Origin: an uncultured bacterium
Lineage (GTDB): Bacteria; Vulcanimicrobiota; CADAWZ01
NCBI GenBank assembly: GCA_949288455.1
Contig: CASEKF010000012.1
Span: forward strand, 1 to 27,320
DNA length: 27,320 nt
Reading direction: 5' to 3'
The notes under the pieces are model-generated. The model made no database searches. It was not told the DNA's origin and saw nothing but the letters and a program-made list of their open reading frames with translations. Positions 1 to 7,330 of this stretch are shown here, piece by piece. A program made the position numbers and the translations under genes. Positions within the stretch are counted from its first letter, which is position 1. Every line of letters starts with the position of its first letter.

Positions 1-674
1 AGGACGAAGCTAAGTTCATAGAAAGCAACAAGAAGAACGGCGTTTATAAAAGTCATCGCCCTTATGCGAAGACTCGAAGATCGAGCTCGTCTTCAGATAA
101 CAAATCGTATTTTCAAAGAACATATAACGCGTCTGAATCAAGCGGAATATTAGAGCCGATAATAGTAAATCTTGCCGACGGCTCCGAACTGGATTTATCG
201 CCTATAATACTTCGCGAAGCTAAAAAAAACAATGTCGATCCCATGCTTATAAGAACAATAATCAAATTTGAGTCAGGATTTTATCCTTACGCAGTCTCTC
301 CGGTAGGAGCCGGAGGATTAATGCAGCTTATGCCGGATACCGCAAGAGGACTCGGAGTAACCGACGTCTTCTCTCCTCATCAAAATATAGCCGGCGGAAC
401 TCTGTATATAAGAAGACAGTTAGACGCTTTCAACAATAATTTACCCTTTGCTCTGGCCGCTTATAACGCCGGGCCTGGAGCTGTTTTATCCTATGGAGGA
501 ATTCCTCCTTACGCCGAAACGGTAAATTACGTAAATAGGATTCTTCAAGAATATTCGGGAAGCGGCAAACCGAAAAACGACGAAACGAAACAAACAGTTA
601 ATACAAAGCGGAAGAAGTCCGTAAACGTATATTCAACGCTTGACAGAATGAGAATGTTAACGGCTCCAAAATAA
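1..674 (+). CDS. Lytic transglycosylase, SLT domain (5'-truncated)
   Basis: The reading frame is open from base 3 to the TAA ending at 674, so the gene begins upstream of the window. The visible part is about 223 residues. A Ser/Arg-rich, low-complexity stretch of about 40 residues comes first, then a goose-lysozyme-like SLT domain. SLT landmarks are visible: IKFESGF with the catalytic Glu (codon at about 270-272), GAGGLMQLMPDTARGLG, and AAYNAGPGAV. These proteins cut the glycan strand of peptidoglycan between MurNAc and GlcNAc, forming 1,6-anhydro-MurNAc, in the periplasm. A basic, Lys-rich tail of about 35 residues follows the domain. An internal ATG at 243 lies inside the SLT fold, just before the catalytic Glu, so it is not the true start. 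The next gene converges from the minus strand after 64 bases with no clear hairpin between. The family call is secure; the specific type (Slt, MltC or MltE-like) is not. Confidence 0.93.
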   Translation, partial: DEAKFIESNKKNGVYKSHRPYAKTRRSSSSSDNKSYFQRTYNASESSGILEPIIVNLADGSELDLSPIILREAKKNNVDPMLIRTIIKFESGFYPYAVSPVGAGGLMQLMPDTARGLGVTDVFSPHQNIAGGTLYIRRQLDAFNNNLPFALAAYNAGPGAVLSYGGIPPYAETVNYVNRILQEYSGSGKPKNDETKQTVNTKRKKSVNVYSTLDRMRMLTAPK

Positions 675-738
675 GCCGCCAATTTCTCCGAATCTTTTCC
701 TTAATTTAAAAACAAGAACGAATCCAACAGCCCTATTT

Positions 739-1605
739 CTAACTAAAACGTTCTCCCGCAAATAACTGAACCCAATGAAGACAGTTCGAATTATCGGGAA
801 TTACGCCTATTCCAATATATTTAAACTCAGGATTCAAAATATTTTTTCTATGACCGGGAGAATTCATCCAATCTCTCATAACGGCCTTAGGATCTACCTG
901 ACCTTTAGCTATATTTTCGCCGTATAAAAAATACCTTATGTCATTATCCTTAAATATGGATGAAAAAGATCTGCCGTCAGGACGGTTGTGAGAGTAACAT
1001 CTTACAATTTCCGCAGATCTCTGTCCGGCAAATCTATAGAGAGCGGGATCCATAATAAGAGGAGAAATTCCGGCTTTTTTTCTTTCAGAATTAACTAGAG
1101 ATAAGATTTCGTTTTTAAAGCCGGAGATATCGCCCGAAATATCGCCCGAAAAGACCTGAACCCAATGAAAACAGTTCGAATTATCAGAAATTTCGCCTAC
1201 TCCAATATATTTAAACTTGGGATTCAAAATATTTTTTCTATGCCCCGGAGAATTCATCCAGCCCGCCATGACATCCTCTGCGCTGCGGTAACCTTTAGCT
1301 ATATTCTCGCCGCATGAAGAATATCTCGTGTTAAAGTCGTAAAATATAGACTCGAAAGATCTGCCGTCAGGGCGAATATGAGAAAACGACTCCAAAAGCT
1401 CTTTGGATCTTATATCGGCTATTCTATCAAGAACAGGGTTAATCTCAAAAGGAGGCAGTCCTGCGGCTGCCCTCTCTGAATTAACAAGAGCAAGAATCTT
1501 TTGTTTACTGTCGATATTCTGCGCGGTTAAATCATCAAAAGCTAAAATAGAAGCAAAAACCGAACAAAACAGAATTAACGAAACGATTAAAACATTCTTT
1601 AACAT
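739..1605 (-). CDS. Secreted protein with two tandem CAP/SCP domains
   Basis: This is a 288-residue protein. An N-terminal hydrophobic segment (residues 1-22) looks like a signal peptide. Two CAP (SCP/PR-1/YkwD) domains follow, residues about 34-154 and 164-284, joined by a short linker containing a GDIS repeat. Each keeps the family landmarks: LVNSER, SHxRPDGRSF, GENIAKG, WMNSPGHRKNILNP and HWVQ. The usual cavity residues are present in both: His76/Glu100/His122 and His206/Glu230/His252. The copies align without gaps at roughly 60% identity by eye, and their 3' halves are nearly identical in DNA. Start ATG at 1605 is preceded by GAGGG six bases upstream. It lies 18 bases after the membrane-protein gene and is probably cotranscribed from the hflX promoter. 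Bacterial CAP proteins are extracellular; their biochemical role is mostly unknown. Confidence 0.92.
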   Translation of the reverse strand: MLKNVLIVSLILFCSVFASILAFDDLTAQNIDSKQKILALVNSERAAAGLPPFEINPVLDRIADIRSKELLESFSHIRPDGRSFESIFYDFNTRYSSCGENIAKGYRSAEDVMAGWMNSPGHRKNILNPKFKYIGVGEISDNSNCFHWVQVFSGDISGDISGFKNEILSLVNSERKKAGISPLIMDPALYRFAGQRSAEIVRCYSHNRPDGRSFSSIFKDNDIRYFLYGENIAKGQVDPKAVMRDWMNSPGHRKNILNPEFKYIGIGVIPDNSNCLHWVQLFAGERFS

Positions 1606-1623
1606 CTATTTCCCTCAGTCTTA

Positions 1624-2511
1624 TTAAAGATCATATTTTTCTTTTATAGCTTTCATTAAATCGTCGGCCTTCCGTGAAGCCGCTTTAATACGATCGCTGT
1701 CTTCATTTAAAGTCGTAAGAGTCGAAACATCGCCTTGAGAAACTGCGGAACGCACCTTTTTCAGAATGTCTAAAGACATATCGAACGAATGAACTACGGC
1801 TTGTTTATGCTCTATGCAATCTCCGAAAGCTTGAACCGCAGAAGCCCTGGCTTTGAGTTTTTCCATATTCTCTACAAGCATGTCAAAATCAGAATAATCC
1901 TGCTTCATAATAGACTGAACTATTTTCCCGGCGAAATCGTTTGGGTCAGTCCATGATTTGCCGGAACTTAGAACCATTTCCATATCATAAACATATTGTC
2001 TAACGCGCTCTCTATCGTTTGAATAAGAATCTGAAAACGACTGACTTTCAGTTTGCGCTAAAGACGGAAGACTTTGACTATTCTTGTTCAAAGTATTATC
2101 GGCAGATATTTGTCGCGCTTGCGCGCTCGCAGGGGAAACGGGAACGGCATTCTGCCGCTGAGAATCCGCGGGAGCGGAAGCGGCAAAAGTTTTCGGCTGA
2201 GAATCTGAAGCGTATGAATTAAAAGTTACGTTAGGATCAGAGGATACGGCCGAATTAGACTGAATGTTCCGAGCTAAATCTCCGCTAACGTTAGCCTCGG
2301 AAGAAGAGACGGCAGAAGATGTCTGAACGGCTTGTTCTGAACTTACGCTTACGTTAGAACCCGGAGAGACTGCCAAAGCAGAATGATCGACATTATAAGA
2401 CCGAGCGGATTCTCGGCCCAACATAAAAACTACGGCGACAAAAAGAATTAAAAAAAGAGCTACGAAAGTTACTATTACAGGCAAAGGTATTTTTATGTTA
2501 TTACCGTTCAT
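1624..2511 (-). CDS. Membrane-anchored protein of unknown function
   Basis: I do not recognise this 295-residue protein. Residues 1-7 are short and polar. A strong transmembrane segment (about 8-31, rich in V/L/F) follows, then a Ser/Ala/Gln-rich probably disordered region (about 40-160), then a predominantly helical C-terminal part (about 165-295) with charged heptad-like stretches. The topology would place the bulk outside the cytoplasmic membrane. The ATG at 2511 is chosen over an upstream in-frame ATG at 2526: it overlaps the hflX stop as ATGA and has GGGAGGA seven bases upstream, which implies translational coupling. It lies between hflX and the CAP-domain gene. A stalk- or coiled-coil-type envelope protein is possible, but the sequence gives no function. 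Confidence 0.82.
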   Translation of the reverse strand: MNGNNIKIPLPVIVTFVALFLILFVAVVFMLGRESARSYNVDHSALAVSPGSNVSVSSEQAVQTSSAVSSSEANVSGDLARNIQSNSAVSSDPNVTFNSYASDSQPKTFAASAPADSQRQNAVPVSPASAQARQISADNTLNKNSQSLPSLAQTESQSFSDSYSNDRERVRQYVYDMEMVLSSGKSWTDPNDFAGKIVQSIMKQDYSDFDMLVENMEKLKARASAVQAFGDCIEHKQAVVHSFDMSLDILKKVRSAVSQGDVSTLTTLNEDSDRIKAASRKADDLMKAIKEKYDL

Positions 2512-4151
2512 AAAGTTTCCTCCCATAAAAAACGATCTATAATTGAAGTAAGTTTCCCAAGCGTCTTTTTATTATTTGCGGAAACCGCGACGCAGCCCGA
2601 CGATTTCTCAATGCTCAGCGTCGTTTCCGGATCGATAAGATCCGCTTTGTTTCCGGCCAATATCTGAGGTATATTGTCTAAGGCAAGCTCTTTTAAAATA
2701 TTGTTGACAATCTCTATCTGTTTCTGCCAGGAGGGAGAAGAAATGTCGAATAGATGTATGAGAAGATTAGAATCCTGCATTTCCTCTAAAGTAGACCTGA
2801 AAGCGGCAAGCAAATCAGGAGGAAGATCTCTTATAAATCCCACGGTATCGGTAATTATCAAATCTCTGTCATGAGGAAAACGGACTCTCTTGGTAGCCGT
2901 ATCCAAAGTTGCGAACATTTTATCTTCGGTAAGAGTAGAGCTGGAAGTAAGAGCGTTTAAAAGCGTCGATTTTCCCGCGTTGGTATATCCTACTATGGAA
3001 ACTACGGGCATATTGCTTTTTTCGCGTTTTTTTCTTCTTTCTTGCCTTGCCTTAGATATGCTTTCAAGCTCCCGTTCAAGAGAAGATATGGAATCGCGTA
3101 TGCGTCTTCTCAAAACTTCCAGTTTAGTTTCTCCCGGCCCTCTCGACTTGACGCCTCCGGCTCCCCCGGTTATCCTGGACAGAAAATCGTCTTTAAGCAC
3201 AAGTCTAGGCAAACTATATCTCAATTGAGCAAGCTTAACCTGAAGTTTGCCCTCTCTGGTCTTAGCTCTTTTATCAAAAATATCCAAGATCATCTGAGTT
3301 CTATCGATAACGTCTATCTCCGCTTTTTCAGATACGGCGCGCATCTGAGAAGCTGATAACTGACCGTCAAAAACAATTAAATTAGCGTTAGTCTCAAGAG
3401 AAGCAATAAATAATTCTTTCAGCTTACCTTTCCCTATGACATACGTTGGATCCAAATTACGCTTTTTCTGTATCACGGAACCTACGATATGAATTCCCGC
3501 GGATACGGCTAAAGATTTCAGCTCTTCCATAGAAGCCTCGGCTTTTTCAGACGGATAAGAAGATACATGCACAAGAATGGCCCTCTTAGATTTGTCATCC
3601 GTTTCGAGAGATCTTAACGAATAATCTATCTCAGCTTCCAATTCAGATATAAAAAAACGAAAATCCCTTTTTAAACCGTAAACGGAAGAATACGAAACTT
3701 CCGAATAAAGCTTTCCTTCAAATTCGAAAGGCAAAAGATGAGCCGTATAAACTTTGCCCGGAAGACCGGAAGGAAGAGTCTCAAGAGCGCAAACCGAGTC
3801 AAGCCTTAAAAGAGCAAGATCCGTAAGATCGTCGGAATTTAAAGGTTGATCTCCTAAATGAGTGTGAACTAATCTCAATCCTCTCAAGCGGCTGCGACTG
3901 GTTCTGTATCTTCCGAAATCGCTCATCTCTATTCCTTTTGCGTCCCCTACGAAAACGTCATAAACCCGGCCTCTTCTATCTATTAAAACGCCTATCTGCC
4001 TCGTTATCTCCGACGAAACGGCGCATAAAGATTTTGCGAACTCAGGACTGACAATCATGTCGGGATCTATTTTTTTTTCAAAAAGTTTATCTATGTCTTT
4101 TTTTTGTCTGGGTTTTAAACCGTCAATATTTCCTTTAGCCTTTAACGCCAT
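2508..4151 (-). CDS. hflX: GTPase HflX with long N-terminal extension
   Basis: HflX is a ribosome-associated Obg-HflX GTPase that splits stalled or stressed 70S ribosomes. This copy has 547 residues; many HflX proteins have about 370-430. Residues about 190-375 form the HflX N-terminal domain, with the RGPGETKLE signature (338-346) and a basic coiled coil before the G domain. G motifs are present: G1 GYTNAGKST (388-396), G3 DTVG (435-438) and G4 NKAD (501-504). The first ~185 residues are an extra domain with an HTH tripeptide (96-98) followed by an acidic/Ser stretch, resembling the extra domain of long clostridial-type HflX and a JAMM metal site. Start ATG at 4151 has AAAGG six bases upstream. 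Its stop overlaps the next gene's start. A promoter candidate lies at 4206-4235. Family assignment is certain; the extension's role is unknown. Confidence 0.97.
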   Translation of the reverse strand: MALKAKGNIDGLKPRQKKDIDKLFEKKIDPDMIVSPEFAKSLCAVSSEITRQIGVLIDRRGRVYDVFVGDAKGIEMSDFGRYRTSRSRLRGLRLVHTHLGDQPLNSDDLTDLALLRLDSVCALETLPSGLPGKVYTAHLLPFEFEGKLYSEVSYSSVYGLKRDFRFFISELEAEIDYSLRSLETDDKSKRAILVHVSSYPSEKAEASMEELKSLAVSAGIHIVGSVIQKKRNLDPTYVIGKGKLKELFIASLETNANLIVFDGQLSASQMRAVSEKAEIDVIDRTQMILDIFDKRAKTREGKLQVKLAQLRYSLPRLVLKDDFLSRITGGAGGVKSRGPGETKLEVLRRRIRDSISSLERELESISKARQERRKKREKSNMPVVSIVGYTNAGKSTLLNALTSSSTLTEDKMFATLDTATKRVRFPHDRDLIITDTVGFIRDLPPDLLAAFRSTLEEMQDSNLLIHLFDISSPSWQKQIEIVNNILKELALDNIPQILAGNKADLIDPETTLSIEKSSGCVAVSANNKKTLGKLTSIIDRFLWEETL

Positions 4152-4205
4152 ACTACGCCTTTCAAAAAATAAGGACGGCCGTATTTAACGGAAACGCCCC
4201 TGTTT

Positions 4206-4235
4206 ATTTTAAGTATGTGATTCGCGAATTATCAA
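4206..4235 (-). promoter_or_regulatory. Candidate sigma70-type promoter of hflX
   Basis: Read on the minus strand, TTGATA (4235-4230) and TAAAAT (4211-4206) are separated by 18 bases. Each matches the vegetative consensus at five of six positions. It lies about 55 bases before the hflX start, between the thioredoxin gene and hflX, so hflX and the two genes after it can be expressed independently of trx. Assigned by consensus only. Confidence 0.5.
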
Positions 4236-4282
4236 ATAACGTTAACCCCTTAAAATCTGCCGATTAAAATAACGAATCTTTT

Positions 4283-4669
4283 CTATTTATAAGAGTTCAA
4301 CTTCTTTTTTAAATCTACTACAGGAGTAACTGCGGACCATCTCTCCACAACTTCTCCGTCCTTAACTATCAACAAAGTAGGAATAGATCGTATGTCAAGC
4401 TCATTACTGATATCCGGAGATTCGTCTACGTTTACCTTAACGATCCTGAGATTAGGCATCTCGGCGGCCAATTTATCTAATTCTTTGCTCTGCCTCTTGC
4501 AGGGACCGCACCAGGGAGCCCAAAAATCGACAAGCACGACTCCCTTAGAATTTATCACGGCTTCCTCAAAAGTAGCGTCGTCTGCTTTGGTTATCGCGGC
4601 AAAAGAAGACGAAGTCAATAAAAGCGAAAAAATAAACGCGCAAAAAATTGTGAAAAAATTATTTTTCAT
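4283..4669 (-). CDS. Exported thioredoxin-fold protein
   Basis: This 128-residue protein has a signal peptide (residues 1-24, Ala-rich cleavage region) followed by a complete thioredoxin fold. The active site WCGPC is at 53-57, and the cis-proline segment SIPTLL has its Pro at 97. Asp48 lies in the VDFWAPWC strand, as in classical thioredoxins. The motif is that of thioredoxin proper, not DsbA or ResA, yet the export signal places it in the periplasm or on the outer face of the membrane, where it would act as a disulfide reductant or exchange partner. ATG at 4669 has GGAGG six bases upstream. It is 113 bases downstream of the glycosidase-like gene and 131 bases upstream of hflX. No operon partner is evident. 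A lipobox was not seen. Confidence 0.93.
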   Translation of the reverse strand: MKNNFFTIFCAFIFSLLLTSSSFAAITKADDATFEEAVINSKGVVLVDFWAPWCGPCKRQSKELDKLAAEMPNLRIVKVNVDESPDISNELDIRSIPTLLIVKDGEVVERWSAVTPVVDLKKKLNSYK

Positions 4670-4782
4670 ACGTTTCCTCCATATTAGTTAATAAAAACGT
4701 AAACGCCGTAAAGCGGACGCTCGAAAAAATAAAATTCAAGAAAAATATTCTTAAAATTTTATCGCGATTCCTTCTATATAAA

Positions 4783-5805
4783 TTACTTTGAGAACCTGGC
4801 CTTAAAAAGTTCCTTTATGCCTTCGTTTATATATCTTACTTCAAAAACGGCAATTGAATCCGCGCCTTTGTCATAAAGAGATCTCAATTCCTCTTCAATT
4901 CTCTCGGGAGACTTAATATTTGAGGTAAACTCTTCGTTTATAATAATACCCGGAACGACTCTCTTGCCTTTTAGTCTCAATTTAACGGCCTCATATTTTT
5001 CTCCGGCCATAGACGCAGGATTTTTTACCGAAATATAAATCATAGGCTGAAATTCATCCGTATAAATAGTTAAATCTTCGTATCTCATCTCAGTCCCATA
5101 AGCCGTAAAACCTCCCTGAAAACCTATTATCGGAGCCGTAGAGCTAATTCTTAAAGGCGGATCGGAACTTCTGGCTTTCCTTGCCAAAAGAGCGAAAAAG
5201 TCTCTAGTGGAACGAGATCTCCAAGTCATCCAAGTTTTATCGTTTTCAGGTAAGTCTAACGCGTTAAGACCGGTATCCTCGGAAAACTTTTCAAGGCAGT
5301 AAGGACAATAGCAAGGAGAGATTTCATAATCTATATGAATCTCGTCCGCTCCGGATTCTCTTGCTTTTTTTACCATTAAAGAAGCTATATATTCATGATT
5401 TAGCGGGTTGTTTGGACAAATCTGATAATGGTAATACTTATTCTCCGTATATGTTCCGTCTTTAGAGCAGTGCCTTAAAGACGGATTTTTTTCCCAGTAT
5501 TTTTTTTGAAAAGTATCTTTAAAAACAAGAGTTCCAATAGCGGTTTTGATGCCTCTGTTATGAGCTTTTTCGACAATTTTGTTCAAAACCGGAAAATACC
5601 CCTTGTCATCTACGGACGAATGAAGCAAAACTATTTTCTTAAAATTACACTCCTCAATTTCGTCAAACATCTTCTCGTCTATGTCTTTTATCTGATTTCC
5701 AAGTTGAATCCAAATCATATTGTCGTTAAAAATCATATCGTCGGCAAAACTGACGCCTCCGACGGCGAAAAATATAAGTAAAAATAAAACGATAACTCTT
5801 TTCAT
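4783..5805 (-). CDS. Exported TIM-barrel glycoside hydrolase-like protein
   Basis: About 340 residues with a hydrophobic signal peptide (about 1-21). The body alternates hydrophobic strands and helices in TIM-barrel fashion: IVLLHSS, GIKTAIGTLVF, ADEIHIDYEI, FQPMIYIS, KRVVPGIII and ADSIAVFEVRY. The segment DEIHIDYEISPCYCPYC, near residues 155-170, puts acidic residues at a strand end. That is where catalytic acids lie in glycoside-hydrolase-like families that carry a Cys cluster after the barrel strand. The Cys-x-Cys-x-x-Cys could be structural or bind metal. Two starts compete: ATG 5805 with AAAGG 11 bases upstream, and TTG 5811 with the same site five bases upstream; only two residues differ. 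It follows rqcH by about 60 bases. Fold class is likely; substrate and activity are unknown and it may be non-enzymatic. Confidence 0.7.
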   Translation of the reverse strand: MKRVIVLFLLIFFAVGGVSFADDMIFNDNMIWIQLGNQIKDIDEKMFDEIEECNFKKIVLLHSSVDDKGYFPVLNKIVEKAHNRGIKTAIGTLVFKDTFQKKYWEKNPSLRHCSKDGTYTENKYYHYQICPNNPLNHEYIASLMVKKARESGADEIHIDYEISPCYCPYCLEKFSEDTGLNALDLPENDKTWMTWRSRSTRDFFALLARKARSSDPPLRISSTAPIIGFQGGFTAYGTEMRYEDLTIYTDEFQPMIYISVKNPASMAGEKYEAVKLRLKGKRVVPGIIINEEFTSNIKSPERIEEELRSLYDKGADSIAVFEVRYINEGIKELFKARFSK

Positions 5806-5869
5806 AAACAAAACGGCCTTTCGTTATTTTATAAACAAGCAAAGTCAAAATACTATTAAAAACGTCGCG

Positions 5870-7270
5870 TCAAGAATCCATGTTGACTTTCAGCCATTCC
5901 AAAAAATCGTATGAAGTCGGATTAACCGTCACGCAGGATTCTTTTGACACGGCGACCATTCCGGCGGGCATTCCTTTCTTTTTCGAGACGTATTTTGCAA
6001 GAGAACAGGATACCGGCACTTTTGAAGATTTACGGCCTTTAGAAAAATACGCGGCTATAGTGGCGGCCATAATAATAACTTCTTGAGGAGGCTTTTCGGC
6101 GTTCTTTACCGTTATTAATACATGGCTTCCCCCCATACCTCGAGCATGAAACCAGTAATCGCTTTTCTTGGCTAGCTTTAAGCTAACTTCATCGTTCTGT
6201 TCCGGGTTTCTGCCGGATATAATAGTATAATCCCCGTATTTAAACCTTCTGGGAGACGATTTTAAAATAAAAGAAGTTTTTGATATAGGTTTTGCGACAT
6301 CAAGCGGAGAAGACGCGCTTTCAAGAGATTCCCAATCGTCGGCATCCTCCAGCAAACGCTTTGATTCCTTAATTAAATCAAGCGTCTTCTCGGTTTCCGA
6401 CAATCTTTGCCTTAAAACGGGCAGACCTCTTTTAGCTTTCTTAAATTTAGAAAAATATGCCGCCGCGTTCTCAGCCGGCGAAAGAGACGGATCCAGCTTT
6501 ATTTTTAACGCCTCTCCGGATACGACGTCTTCACATTCGAGAATCTCGTCGCCCTCTTTTATGGAACAAATATTGGCTAAAATAGAATTGCCAATATCGG
6601 CTGCGCGGTTGTTTGCCGTCAAATTTAACAGATCGTTAGATATGGCGGATCGTCTTTTTTCTAATTTATTAATTTCTTTTGAAAACAGAGAAAGCCTTAA
6701 TTTTTTTTCTCGTTCAAACTCGCTTTCGCGTTCCTTATCTATCAAAGAAAAATATATATCTTCGCTGACGCCGTATTTCTTCTCGCCGCCGGAATCCGCT
6801 TCCGCTACGAAAAAATCGTCCGGATCAGACGGAAAGACGTATTTCCGATCTTCCGAAAACTTATTTTGCGGAATCGAAGAAAAAGATCCTAACGCTCTTT
6901 CCTGAGAAAGCAATATCAGATTGCCTTCGCGCCTTGTAAAATCTATTACAAGATTTAATTGAGAATTGAATTCCATAAGGATTATTTTTTCATTTTTATA
7001 ACGCTTTACTTTCAAAAGTTTTTTATTTTTAAGATGTTTCCTTAAAAGCATGCAAAACGACGAGGGAACTAAAGCGGCAGGCTTTTTCCCCGACAATAAA
7101 CAAGCGGCCGGAACTTCGCCCTTTAGCTTTATCAATAACATTCTCTCTTCTTTTAAGTAAAAAGTCGCTACGAATTTTCCCTTGTCAATCTCGCTGATAT
7201 TTCTTAAAACGGCCCCGGTCAATAAAGCGGAAAGCTCTTCCGCAAGACTTTTCATAAGCGTTAAATCCAT
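5870..7270 (-). CDS. rqcH: RqcH/NFACT-family ribosome quality-control protein
   Basis: RqcH (Rqc2/NEMF homologue, formerly FbpA or fibronectin-binding protein) binds large ribosomal subunits carrying peptidyl-tRNA and recruits tRNA-Ala to add alanine tails that mark stalled nascent chains for degradation. Of 466 residues, about 1-170 form the NFACT-N domain and about 175-320 a charged coiled-coil/HhH region, including SPAENAAAYFSKFKKAKR (264-281). Residues about 340-460 form NFACT-R with DYWFHARGMGGSHVLI (371-386) and the downstream KYVSKKKGMPAGMV. It is shorter than the usual ~560-residue Firmicute protein, mainly between N and R. The start is ATG 7270, with AAGGAG seven bases upstream; a longer in-frame extension to 7327 lacks such a site. 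It is 60 bases downstream of the ATP-grasp gene. Family certain; Ala-tailing is inferred from homology. Confidence 0.95.
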   Translation of the reverse strand: MDLTLMKSLAEELSALLTGAVLRNISEIDKGKFVATFYLKEERMLLIKLKGEVPAACLLSGKKPAALVPSSFCMLLRKHLKNKKLLKVKRYKNEKIILMEFNSQLNLVIDFTRREGNLILLSQERALGSFSSIPQNKFSEDRKYVFPSDPDDFFVAEADSGGEKKYGVSEDIYFSLIDKERESEFEREKKLRLSLFSKEINKLEKRRSAISNDLLNLTANNRAADIGNSILANICSIKEGDEILECEDVVSGEALKIKLDPSLSPAENAAAYFSKFKKAKRGLPVLRQRLSETEKTLDLIKESKRLLEDADDWESLESASSPLDVAKPISKTSFILKSSPRRFKYGDYTIISGRNPEQNDEVSLKLAKKSDYWFHARGMGGSHVLITVKNAEKPPQEVIIMAATIAAYFSKGRKSSKVPVSCSLAKYVSKKKGMPAGMVAVSKESCVTVNPTSYDFLEWLKVNMDS

Positions 7271-7330
7271 TCTAAAACTCCTTTTTATCGGCAAGTCGAA
7301 AGATACAACATTGCCAAACTGCGGCATATA

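Noticed and set aside
1128-1152. Tandem 12-base repeat as a possible CRISPR or regulatory repeat
   Set aside because: It is in frame within the linker of the CAP protein (repeated GDIS) and has only two units.
4225-4260. ATTCGCGAAT palindrome between trx and hflX as an operator
   Set aside because: A ten-base palindrome inside a promoter spacer is suggestive, but no regulator is encoded nearby and such short palindromes occur by chance.
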